From assembly GCA_002353635.1 (NCBI GenBank), contig DEKA01000012.1, forward strand, positions 111,452 through 149,429: a stretch of DNA of 37,978 bases, written 5' to 3'. The DNA is from Lachnospiraceae bacterium UBA2734 (lineage in GTDB: Bacteria > Bacillota > Clostridia > Lachnospirales > Lachnospiraceae). The position numbers were made by a program, and so were the translations under genes. Positions 17,643-24,917 of this stretch are shown one piece after another (positions within the stretch are counted from its first letter, which is position 1; each line of letters begins with the position of its first letter). The notes beneath the pieces were generated by a model. That model did no database searches, was not told the origin of the DNA, and saw nothing but the letters and a program-made list of their open reading frames with translations.

Positions 17643-18527
17643 ATGAAGGGAATTATTCTGGCGGGAGGAGCAGGCACAAGACTGTATCCCCTGACAATGG
17701 TAACGAGTAAGCAATTGCTGCCGGTATATGACAAGCCGATGATCTATTATCCGCTCTCTACACTGATGCTGGCGGGGATCAAGGATATTCTGATCATCTC
17801 AACACCTACGGATACGCCCAGGTTTGAGGCGCTCCTTGGTGACGGCTCACAGTTCGGATTAAACCTCAGCTATAAAGTGCAGCCCTCACCGGACGGCCTT
17901 GCACAGGCCTTCATCCTGGGCAAGGAATTCATCGGAAATGATGCCTGCGCCATGGTTCTCGGCGACAACATTTTCTACGGCAACGGCTTTGGCAGGATTC
18001 TGCGACAGTCCGTGAAGGATGCGGAGAGCGGCAAAGCTTCCGTCTTCGGCTACTATGTGACAGACCCGGAGCGGTTCGGCATTGTTGAATTCGATGAGAA
18101 GGGAAAGGCCATCTCCATCGAGGAGAAGCCCGCAAAGCCGAAGAGCAACTATGCGGTGACAGGCCTCTATTTCTACCCGGCAGGTGTGAGTGAGAAGGCG
18201 GCGCTCGTGAAGCCGTCTGCGAGAGGAGAGCTCGAAATCACATCGCTCAATGACATGTATCTGCAGGAAGGAAACCTGAACGTGCAGCTCCTCGGCAGAG
18301 GATTTGCGTGGCTTGACACAGGCACTATGGACAGCCTTGTGGAGGCAGCCGACTTCGTCCGCACGATTGAAAATCTGCAGGGCATCACGATCTCAGCCCC
18401 TGAGGAGATCGCCTACATCAACAAATGGATCGATAAAGACACCCTGATGGCTTCCGCGACGCGCTACGGAAAGAGCCCGTACGGCGCACATCTGAAGGCT
18501 GTTGCGGAAGGAAAAGTTCATTATTGA
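17643..18527 (+). CDS. rfbA: Glucose-1-phosphate thymidylyltransferase
   Basis: Makes dTDP-glucose from glucose-1-phosphate and dTTP, first step to dTDP-L-rhamnose and related sugars. 294 aa, typical length. Signature GGAGTRLYPLT followed by SKQLLPVYDKPMIYYPLS (nucleotide and Mg binding), LGDNIFYG, VTGLYFYP and the C-terminal LDTGTMDSL. ATG 17643 is chosen over an upstream ATG (17583) because it starts the family N-terminus MKGIILAGG and follows GAGGAC. rfbD is 126 bases downstream, but rfbB and rfbC are not in the window. Confidence 0.96.
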   Translation: MKGIILAGGAGTRLYPLTMVTSKQLLPVYDKPMIYYPLSTLMLAGIKDILIISTPTDTPRFEALLGDGSQFGLNLSYKVQPSPDGLAQAFILGKEFIGNDACAMVLGDNIFYGNGFGRILRQSVKDAESGKASVFGYYVTDPERFGIVEFDEKGKAISIEEKPAKPKSNYAVTGLYFYPAGVSEKAALVKPSARGELEITSLNDMYLQEGNLNVQLLGRGFAWLDTGTMDSLVEAADFVRTIENLQGITISAPEEIAYINKWIDKDTLMASATRYGKSPYGAHLKAVAEGKVHY

Positions 18528-18587
18528 CGATGAGCTGAAAACAACATGGCAGGGGAGTATAGAAGAAAAGCCTGACTTTAATGATTG

Positions 18588-18618
18588 CATCGGGAAAACC
18601 GCCTGCGCGGATTTTCCC
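18588..18618 (+). repeat. Intergenic repeat copy 2, forming a hairpin before rfbD
   Basis: 18588-18605 matches 12519-12536 at 17 of 18 bases. The hairpin is GGGAAAACCGC (18592-18602), loop CTGC, GCGG (18607-18610), one bulged A and TTTTCCC (18612-18618). No T run follows. Confidence 0.5.
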
Positions 18619-18653
18619 TCGCGTGCCGCAAAAAGCGCGGCGCTGGAGGTAAA

Positions 18654-19577
18654 ATGAAGATTTTTGTGACAGGCGTCGGCGGCCAGCTGGGCCACGATGT
18701 CATGAATGAACTGGCAAAGAGAGGCTATGAGGGCGTGGGGAGCGATATCGCTCCCGCCTATTCAGGTGTGCAGGACGGTACTGCAGTGACGACTATGCCC
18801 TATGTGCAGCTGGACATCACCGATGAGGATGCTGTCAGGAAAGTGCTGAACGAAGTACACCCGGACGCCATCGTACATTGTGCCGCCTGGACAGCCGTGG
18901 ACCTCGCGGAGGACCCCGACAAGAAGGCAAAAGTGCACGCCATCAACGTAGACGGCACACAGTACATTGCGAACATGGCAAAAGAGCTGGATGCGAAGAT
19001 GGTGTACCTGAGCACGGACTATGTTTTCAATGGACAGGGCACAGAGCCGTGGGAGCCGGACTGCAGGGACTACCAGCCGCTGAACGTCTACGGACAGACG
19101 AAGCTCGAAGGAGAGCTGGCTGTCAGCAGGACCCTTACGAAATACTTCATCGTCCGAATCGCATGGGTGTTCGGCAAAAACGGCCACAACTTCATCAAGA
19201 CCATGCTGAAGGTCGGCAAAACCCATCCGAGCGTCCGCGTCGTCAACGATCAGGTCGGCACACCCACCTACACCTTTGACCTTGCGCGCCTCCTCATCGA
19301 CATGCTCGAGACCGACCGCTACGGCTATTACCACGCAACGAATGAAGGCGGCTACATCAGCTGGTACGACTTCACCAAGGAGATCTACAGACAGGCCGGC
19401 TATAAGACTGAAGTTATTCCTGTGACAACGGCAGAATACGGCCTCTCCAAAGCCGCGCGCCCCTTCAACTCCCGCCTCGACAAGAAGAAGCTGGTTGAGA
19501 ATGGCTTCAAGCCCCTTCCGACGTGGCAGGATGCCCTCGCGCGGTACCTGAAGGAAATTGATATTGATGAATTGTGA
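18654..19577 (+). CDS. rfbD: dTDP-4-dehydrorhamnose reductase
   Basis: NAD(P)H-dependent last step of dTDP-L-rhamnose synthesis. 307-aa extended short-chain dehydrogenase: TGVGGQLG (Rossmann glycine motif, residues 6-13), HCAAWTAVD, STDYVFNG, and the catalytic YxxxK as Y146-K150 in YGQTKLEGE; C-terminal half with NDQVGTPTYTFDLA. ATG 18654 follows CTGGAGGT at correct spacing. Its stop codon overlaps the ATG of the response regulator by one base (TGATG), indicating coupled translation and linking rhamnose synthesis and signalling in one transcript. Confidence 0.95.
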   Translation: MKIFVTGVGGQLGHDVMNELAKRGYEGVGSDIAPAYSGVQDGTAVTTMPYVQLDITDEDAVRKVLNEVHPDAIVHCAAWTAVDLAEDPDKKAKVHAINVDGTQYIANMAKELDAKMVYLSTDYVFNGQGTEPWEPDCRDYQPLNVYGQTKLEGELAVSRTLTKYFIVRIAWVFGKNGHNFIKTMLKVGKTHPSVRVVNDQVGTPTYTFDLARLLIDMLETDRYGYYHATNEGGYISWYDFTKEIYRQAGYKTEVIPVTTAEYGLSKAARPFNSRLDKKKLVENGFKPLPTWQDALARYLKEIDIDEL

Positions 19578-20272
19578 TGATCCGCATTGCCATTGTAGAA
19601 GATGAAGCGTCCTACGCGCAGCAGCTGGGACAATATATGGAGCAGTACCGGAAAGAGAGCGGACAGCAGATCGAGCTGCAGTATTTTCAGGATGGAGAAG
19701 ATATTGCGGAGGACTATAAGTCCGTCTTCGACATCATCCTGATGGACATCCAGATGCACTTCATGGACGGCATGACGGCGGCGGAGAAGATCCGCGCTGT
19801 GGACAAGACCGTCATCATCATGTTCATCACGAACATGGCGCAGTACGCGATCCGCGGCTACCAGGTGGATGCGCTCGACTACATCCTGAAGCCGGTGTCG
19901 TACTACGACTTCTCCCAGAAGCTTACGCGCGCCATCAGGCGCCTTCCGGAGAAGGAACAGAACGCTGTGCGCATCAGCACCGGGAACGGCGTGATCCGGA
20001 TCCCGACGGATGATATCTATTACATCGAGAGCAAAGGCCACACCCTGCGCTTTGTCACCAAGCACGGCGAGTTCACGGAGCGGGGCAAGATGCAGGAGCG
20101 CGAGAGCGAGCTTGCGCCCTTCCATTTTTTCCGCAGCAACAAGGGCTATCTGGTAAATCTCGACTATGTGGACGGTGTCCAGGACGGATGCTGCCTGATC
20201 CACGGGGAGAGGCTTCTCATCGCCAGAGCGAGGAAGAATGATTTCATGTCGGCGCTGGCTGGAATTCTTTGA
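19577..20272 (+). CDS. LytTR-family response regulator (AgrA-like)
   Basis: 231 aa. Receiver domain (1-125) with the acidic pocket E8-D9, phosphoacceptor Asp57 in ILMDIQM and the conserved Lys in YILKPVSYYD; LytTR DNA-binding domain (about 130-228) with IYYIESKGHTLRF and FFRSNKGYLVNLDYV. Such regulators bind two 9-bp direct repeats, and one matching site lies at 21696-21725. The start overlaps the rfbD stop by one base; GTG 19574 is a one-codon-longer alternative. A terminator separates it from the kinase gene, so the partner genes are adjacent but not simply co-expressed. Confidence 0.93.
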   Translation: MIRIAIVEDEASYAQQLGQYMEQYRKESGQQIELQYFQDGEDIAEDYKSVFDIILMDIQMHFMDGMTAAEKIRAVDKTVIIMFITNMAQYAIRGYQVDALDYILKPVSYYDFSQKLTRAIRRLPEKEQNAVRISTGNGVIRIPTDDIYYIESKGHTLRFVTKHGEFTERGKMQERESELAPFHFFRSNKGYLVNLDYVDGVQDGCCLIHGERLLIARARKNDFMSALAGIL

Positions 20273-20294
20273 GAAACGCACTTTGATGATGATT

Positions 20295-20330
20295 AGACCT
20301 GCAGGCAGTCTGTGCCGGCAGGTCTTTTTT
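20295..20330 (+). terminator. Terminator between response regulator and kinase
   Basis: AGACCTGC (20295-20302) pairs with GCAGGTCT (20318-20325), with an inner GGCA/TGCC stem after one mismatch, then six T residues. Confidence 0.85.
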
Positions 20331-20383
20331 GCGGATACAGGGCAGGTGCCTTTTATCTTATGCCAAAGAGAGGACGGACAGCT

Positions 20384-21685
20384 ATGCAGCAGGAAATCTA
20401 TCGTGACATACCAAGAATCTATACGGCCATCGCAGAGTGCCTTGCCTGCGCCATATACTACTGGCTGCTGCCGCGAAGGCGCAGATTCCCTGCCTTTGCG
20501 GCTGCCACTGCCGTCTTTCTTTTCCTCGACATCTTCTGGCTGGACCTCACGGGAGGCGTCAACACAGTCTTCTGGTTCCCCTGCATGTTCATCGCCATCG
20601 GCGGCATGTATGTCTACCTCTTCTTTATTCTGAAAATATCTGCGGCCTCGTGCTTTTACACCCTTCTGAAAACATTTATGATCGCCGAATTTATGGCGGC
20701 CTTCGAGTGGCAGCTGGAATTCTTTTACGGAAGCTCGCTTGCCGGGAAATGGACGGCCTTTCTTCTGGTGGCAGCAGTCTATGCCGCCGTCGCCGCCGCG
20801 GTTATCCTTCTGGAAAAGGGAATGACGAGAGATACGGGAATTTATGATCTCTCCGCCCGTGAGATCTTGCCTGCGGCGCTCATTGTCGTCAGCGCCTTTC
20901 TCATGAGCAACCTCTCCTTTGTCCTTCGCAACACGCCGTTTTCCGGCGGGATGGTGACGGATATTTTCACCATCAGAACACTGGTAGATGCCATTGGTCT
21001 GGCCTGCCTGTATGGTTTTCAGAGTCATCTCTATGAGCAGCACGCGGAGAGAGAACTCTCCAAGATCAATGCGATGCTGAAGGCCCAGTACGATCATTAC
21101 CGCAATTACCAGGAGACGATCAACCTCATCAATATCAAGTATCATGATCTCAAGCATCAGCTGGCAGGCCTTACCGCAGAGAGCGATCCGCAAAAGCGCA
21201 AAGAGTGGCTCGCCAGCATGAACAGCGAGCTCGAGAGCTACAGGCCGCAGACGCAGACAGGCAACCAGGTCCTCGACGGTATCATCGATCAGAAGCTCCC
21301 GCTCATGCGGCAGAATAAGATCCGCTTCACCTGTGTGACCGATGGCGCTCTCCTCTCATTCATGCATGTGACGGACATCTGCACGATCTTCGGCAATGCG
21401 CTGGACAATGCCATCGAGTCGGTCATTGTGCTGCCGGATCCGGATAAGCGCATCGTCCACCTCAGCGTCTCTGCCAGAAAACAATTCGTCTGCATTGAGG
21501 TCGACAATTACTGCGATCACCCTGTAAAGATCGTGAACGGCTTTCCTGTGACCACAAAGGGAGACGTCAGAAACCATGGATTCGGCGTGAAGTCCATCGC
21601 GTATACAGCGGAAAAATACGGCGGAAATGTGCACTTTGATGTTCAGGATAAGAATTTTGAGCTGAAGGTACTGATTCCGAGATAA
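20384..21685 (+). CDS. GHKL-domain sensor histidine kinase (AgrC-like)
   Basis: 433-aa membrane kinase expected to phosphorylate the adjacent LytTR regulator. The N-terminal ~220 residues hold about six hydrophobic segments (AgrC/BlpH layout) with no extracellular sensor domain. They are followed by a short coiled dimerisation region, the phospho-accepting His254 in YHDLKHQL, the N-box NALDNAIES and a G-box HGFGVKSI of a GHKL-type ATPase. ATG 20384 follows GAGGACGGA. AgrC-like kinases usually sense peptides, but I find no agrB or precursor-peptide gene near it, so the signal is unknown. Ends just before a terminator and the LytTR site. Confidence 0.92.
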   Translation: MQQEIYRDIPRIYTAIAECLACAIYYWLLPRRRRFPAFAAATAVFLFLDIFWLDLTGGVNTVFWFPCMFIAIGGMYVYLFFILKISAASCFYTLLKTFMIAEFMAAFEWQLEFFYGSSLAGKWTAFLLVAAVYAAVAAAVILLEKGMTRDTGIYDLSAREILPAALIVVSAFLMSNLSFVLRNTPFSGGMVTDIFTIRTLVDAIGLACLYGFQSHLYEQHAERELSKINAMLKAQYDHYRNYQETINLINIKYHDLKHQLAGLTAESDPQKRKEWLASMNSELESYRPQTQTGNQVLDGIIDQKLPLMRQNKIRFTCVTDGALLSFMHVTDICTIFGNALDNAIESVIVLPDPDKRIVHLSVSARKQFVCIEVDNYCDHPVKIVNGFPVTTKGDVRNHGFGVKSIAYTAEKYGGNVHFDVQDKNFELKVLIPR

Positions 21686-21687
21686 GC

Positions 21688-21751
21688 TTCCCGCAACCGT
21701 TTGTGTCAGAAAACGAACCGTTTATGACACAGGCGGCTGCGGGATTTTTTT
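21688..21751 (+). terminator. Two-part terminator after the kinase gene
   Basis: Outer stem CCCGCA (21690-21695) with TGCGGG (21738-21743), inner stem TGTGTCA (21702-21708) with TGACACA (21725-21731), then seven T residues. The inner part coincides with the LytTR double site. Confidence 0.8.
21696..21725 (+). promoter_or_regulatory. LytTR-type double binding site
   Basis: ACCGTTTGT (21696-21704) and ACCGTTTAT (21717-21725) are direct repeats separated by exactly 12 bases. Each fits the published LytTR consensus [TA][AC][CA]GTTN[AG][TG] at all nine positions, with the accepted 12-13 base gap. The site lies 42 bases before a TATAAG -10 candidate and 88 bases before the GH3 gene. I infer that the adjacent LytTR regulator binds here. 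Confidence 0.7.
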
Positions 21752-21767
21752 ATTGCTATGATCACAG

Positions 21768-21773
21768 TATAAG
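21768..21773 (+). promoter_or_regulatory. Candidate -10 box for the GH3 gene
   Basis: TATAAG, 40 bases before the GH3 ATG. The only matching -35 position (21745-21750) is the terminator T run, a poor -35, as expected for an activator-dependent promoter. Confidence 0.45.
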
Positions 21774-21813
21774 AATCTGGTCAGCATAGGAATTTAAGGA
21801 GAGCATAAACGGC

Positions 21814-24285
21814 ATGCGGCAGATAAAGCACAAAGACATCATAGACAGGATGACACCGGAAGAGAAGGCAGCATTTCTCTCGGGCAGAAACGAGTGGGAG
21901 ACCTGGGGATTTGCCCGCGCGGGCGTTCCCTCCATCTTCATGTCGGACGGACCCAGCGGCGTGCGCAAACAGGCCGGTGAAGGCGATCATCTCGGCATCA
22001 ACCCTTCCGTTCCGGCAACCTGTTTTCCTTCTTCTGCGGCAGTCGCCAACAGCTGGGATCCGGAGCTGGCAGAAGCGGTAGGGGAGGGCCTCGGCGCAGA
22101 GGCGGCCGCGGAGGATGTGAATGTCCTTTTAGGGCCCGGCGTCAACATCAAGAGAAACCCGCTCTGCGGAAGAAACTTCGAGTACTTCTCCGAGGACCCG
22201 TATCTGGCGGGCAAGATGGCTGCAGCAGAGGTCCGTGGCATCCAGAAGAATGGGTCGTCTGCGTGCCTTAAGCATTTCGCCGTTAACTCCCAGGAGACGA
22301 GGCGCATGGCCATGAACGCCGTGCTCGACGAGCGGACGCTTCGCGAGATTTATCTCACGGCATTTGAGATCGCCGTCAAAGAGGGCAGACCCCACTTTGT
22401 GATGTCCTCCTACAACATGGTGAACGGCACGTATGCCAATGAAAACAAGCATCTCCTGAAGGATATCTTAAGAGACGACTGGGGCTTTGACGGCGCTGTC
22501 GTGACAGACTGGGGCGGCTCCAATGACCACGCACTCGGCGTAAAGAACGGCTCCAACCTCGAGATGCCAAATCCCGGCCTCTCCTCTGCGAGAGAACTCC
22601 TGCAGGCGGTAAAGGACGGAAAGATCGCACAGAGCGACATCGATGAGAGAGTTGATGAACTGCTGGACGTTGTTCTGCTTCTTCACAAGCAGCACGAAGA
22701 ATACAAAAACGGAATCGGAAAGGGCCTCGACAAAGAAGCTCTCCACAAGAGCAATCACAAAGTCGCGCAGAGAGCGGCGGAAGAGAGCGCTGTTCTCCTG
22801 AAGAACGAAGAGGGCATCCTTCCCCTGAAGGCTGAGTGCAAAGTGGCCATCATCGGCGATTTCGCCTTCACACCCCGCTATCAGGGTGCCGGTTCCTCCA
22901 TGGTGAATTCCACCGAGGTGGAGACAATCGCACAGTTGGCGCCGAAGAGCGGACTGAATATTGTCGGCATGGCGCAGGGATACCAAAGAGACGGAAGCGA
23001 GGCTCCGGCAAAGATCAGTGAGGCGACAGCCCTCGCGGAAAAAGCAGATGTGGTCATTCTCTTCTTTGGTCTGAATGAGCAGTCGGAGTCCGAGGGTCTC
23101 GACCGCACGCATCTGCGCATCCCGCAGAACCAGATTAATCTCATGCAGGAGCTGGCGAGAGTGAATGCAAACCTTGTCGGCGTGATCAGTGCGGGCTCTG
23201 TGATCGAGATGCCCTGGCACCACCACTTCAAGGCGCTGCTCCACACTTATCTCTCCGGGCAGGCCGGCGCCTCGGCAGCGCTGCGGCTCCTCTCGGGTGC
23301 GGTCAATCCCTCCGGGAGACTGAACGAGACGATCCTGAAGAAGTACGAGGACACGCCCTCTTATCAGTATTATCCCGCACAGCAGAGAAACTCTGAGTAC
23401 AGGGAGTCGATCTTTGTGGGATACAGATATTTTCAGACGGCGGGTGTAGAGGTCGTCTATCCATTCGGCTACGGCCTCTCCTACACGACGTTCGGATATT
23501 CGGACCTGAAGGTCACGAAGGAGGGCGTCCGCGTGACCGTTGAAAATACAGGCGAGCGCGACGGCGCTGAGGTCGTGCAGATGTATGTCGGCCTGAAGGA
23601 CAGCCGTATTTTCAGAGCAACAAAGGAGCTGAAGGGATTCCGGAAGGTGTTCCTGAAGGCTGGTGAAAAGGCGGAGGTGGTGATTCCCTTCGATGGGATG
23701 ACCTTCCGTTATTGGAACCGGGAGACTGATCGGTGGGAGACCGAGGCCGGCACCTATCAGATCTATGTGGGCGGAAATGCGAGAGACGCCGCACTGACCG
23801 GAGAAATTGCTGTGGAGGGGACGACGGTCGCAGCCCCTTATGAGAAGGAGAAGATGCCCTCTTATTACAGCGGCAAAGTCGCGCAGGTTCCGGACGGCGA
23901 ATTCAGGGAGCTCCTCGGCGGAGATATTCCGGACGGCACATGGAAGAGAGGGGATCTCGGCGTGGACGATGCACTCTGCCAGATGTACTACGCAAAGAGC
24001 GCGGCGGCCAGAAAGATCTGCAGTACGCTCCGCGGGAAGATCGAGAAGGCGCAGGCGGCCGGAGAGACACCGGACCTGAACACGCTCTTCCAGTACAACA
24101 TGCCGTTCCGCGCGATTGCGAAGATGACGGGCGGCATGGTCTCCATGGAGATGGTCCGCGGGATTGTGCGTATAGTGAACGGACATTTCTTCAGCGGCCT
24201 TGGCGGTGTCATCGGCGGGTTCTTTCGGAATATGCGCAGGAACAAGGCTTACCTGAAATTGCTGGAGCAGCAAAACAAAATGTGA
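21814..24285 (+). CDS. GH3 beta-glucosidase, cytosolic
   Basis: 823 aa with no signal peptide, so it probably splits imported beta-glucosides or oligosaccharides inside the cell. Order: GH3 N-terminal barrel (about 10-270) with KHFAVNSQE and the catalytic nucleophile Asp232 in VVTDWGG; GH3 C-terminal alpha/beta domain (about 300-540) with GAGSSMVN and PSGRLNETI; fibronectin-III-like domain (about 570-650) after YPFGYGLSYTTF. A further C-terminal region of about 130 residues (from about 690) carries a hydrophobic Gly-rich stretch near GHFFSGLGGVIGGFF and is not part of the minimal GH3 fold. ATG 21814 follows AAGGAGAG. Probably controlled by the upstream LytTR site. The exact sugar is unknown. 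Confidence 0.93.
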   Translation: MRQIKHKDIIDRMTPEEKAAFLSGRNEWETWGFARAGVPSIFMSDGPSGVRKQAGEGDHLGINPSVPATCFPSSAAVANSWDPELAEAVGEGLGAEAAAEDVNVLLGPGVNIKRNPLCGRNFEYFSEDPYLAGKMAAAEVRGIQKNGSSACLKHFAVNSQETRRMAMNAVLDERTLREIYLTAFEIAVKEGRPHFVMSSYNMVNGTYANENKHLLKDILRDDWGFDGAVVTDWGGSNDHALGVKNGSNLEMPNPGLSSARELLQAVKDGKIAQSDIDERVDELLDVVLLLHKQHEEYKNGIGKGLDKEALHKSNHKVAQRAAEESAVLLKNEEGILPLKAECKVAIIGDFAFTPRYQGAGSSMVNSTEVETIAQLAPKSGLNIVGMAQGYQRDGSEAPAKISEATALAEKADVVILFFGLNEQSESEGLDRTHLRIPQNQINLMQELARVNANLVGVISAGSVIEMPWHHHFKALLHTYLSGQAGASAALRLLSGAVNPSGRLNETILKKYEDTPSYQYYPAQQRNSEYRESIFVGYRYFQTAGVEVVYPFGYGLSYTTFGYSDLKVTKEGVRVTVENTGERDGAEVVQMYVGLKDSRIFRATKELKGFRKVFLKAGEKAEVVIPFDGMTFRYWNRETDRWETEAGTYQIYVGGNARDAALTGEIAVEGTTVAAPYEKEKMPSYYSGKVAQVPDGEFRELLGGDIPDGTWKRGDLGVDDALCQMYYAKSAAARKICSTLRGKIEKAQAAGETPDLNTLFQYNMPFRAIAKMTGGMVSMEMVRGIVRIVNGHFFSGLGGVIGGFFRNMRRNKAYLKLLEQQNKM

Positions 24286-24392
24286 CCCTTTCACAGGGGG
24301 TCAGAGATGAAGTGAATGTGCGGCTGAAGATATTTTCATAAATCTTGATAAAGCCGGGCAGGAAAGTTTTGCAGGAATAAGGAGCGAAGTTA

Positions 24393-24881
24393 ATGAAAAA
24401 GTTTATTGAGGCACATCCGGATCTCTGGCAGTTCATTCTCTTTAATGTGCTGTCGAATATCTCGACCATCACGCGGTTTGTTCTCACTTGGGTCGGCACG
24501 GCGGTCTTTGTGAGTGCCATGCAGATGACATCGCCGTTCCGTTTTCTCATCTTCGACTACACATCGGAAGGGTCCCACGGCCTCGGCGGGTTTCTCACCT
24601 TCCTCATTGCGGAGGTGATGGCACAGGTAGTGAACTTCTTCGTGCAGAAGAAATGGGTGTTCAAGTCCAATGCGGACTTCTCAAAGGCAGCACCGAAGTA
24701 CGCTGTACTGGCCGTGGTCATTGTCGTCGTCAATCTGATTCTGCCGGGATACGTCACGAATTTCTGCATCGGAACTCTTCATCTGAATGCAGGACTTGCG
24801 GCGACGGTGGCGTCGGTTGTGAATACACTTCTTGCGGTTGTTGTTAGTTTTCCGCTGCTTAAGTTTTGGATTATGAAGTAA
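24393..24881 (+). CDS. GtrA-like membrane protein
   Basis: 162-aa protein with four hydrophobic segments; the central QVVNFFVQKKWVFKS matches the GtrA hallmark (N-F-x-x-x-KxWVF). GtrA-type proteins are thought to help move or present lipid-linked sugars for glycosylation of surface polymers. The first loop is longer than usual. ATG 24393 follows AATAAGGAGCG. It sits 107 bases after the cytosolic GH3 gene and 36 bases before the membrane GH3 gene, with no terminator on either side, so all three may form one operon. Confidence 0.88.
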   Translation: MKKFIEAHPDLWQFILFNVLSNISTITRFVLTWVGTAVFVSAMQMTSPFRFLIFDYTSEGSHGLGGFLTFLIAEVMAQVVNFFVQKKWVFKSNADFSKAAPKYAVLAVVIVVVNLILPGYVTNFCIGTLHLNAGLAATVASVVNTLLAVVVSFPLLKFWIMK

Positions 24882-24917
24882 AGCGGAAAACATGGGAATA
24901 GAAAAGGGAGGATAACT

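Noticed and set aside
22468..24294. Long minus-strand open frame opposite the GH3 gene, and similar frames opposite the EF-G paralogue, rfbD/kinase, glgA and flippase
   Set aside because: They follow from codon bias of the real genes, lack ribosome sites and recognisable domains.
24360..24395. LytTR-like repeats before the GtrA gene
   Set aside because: Both halves miss the consensus and are 14 bases apart; one overlaps the ribosome site region.
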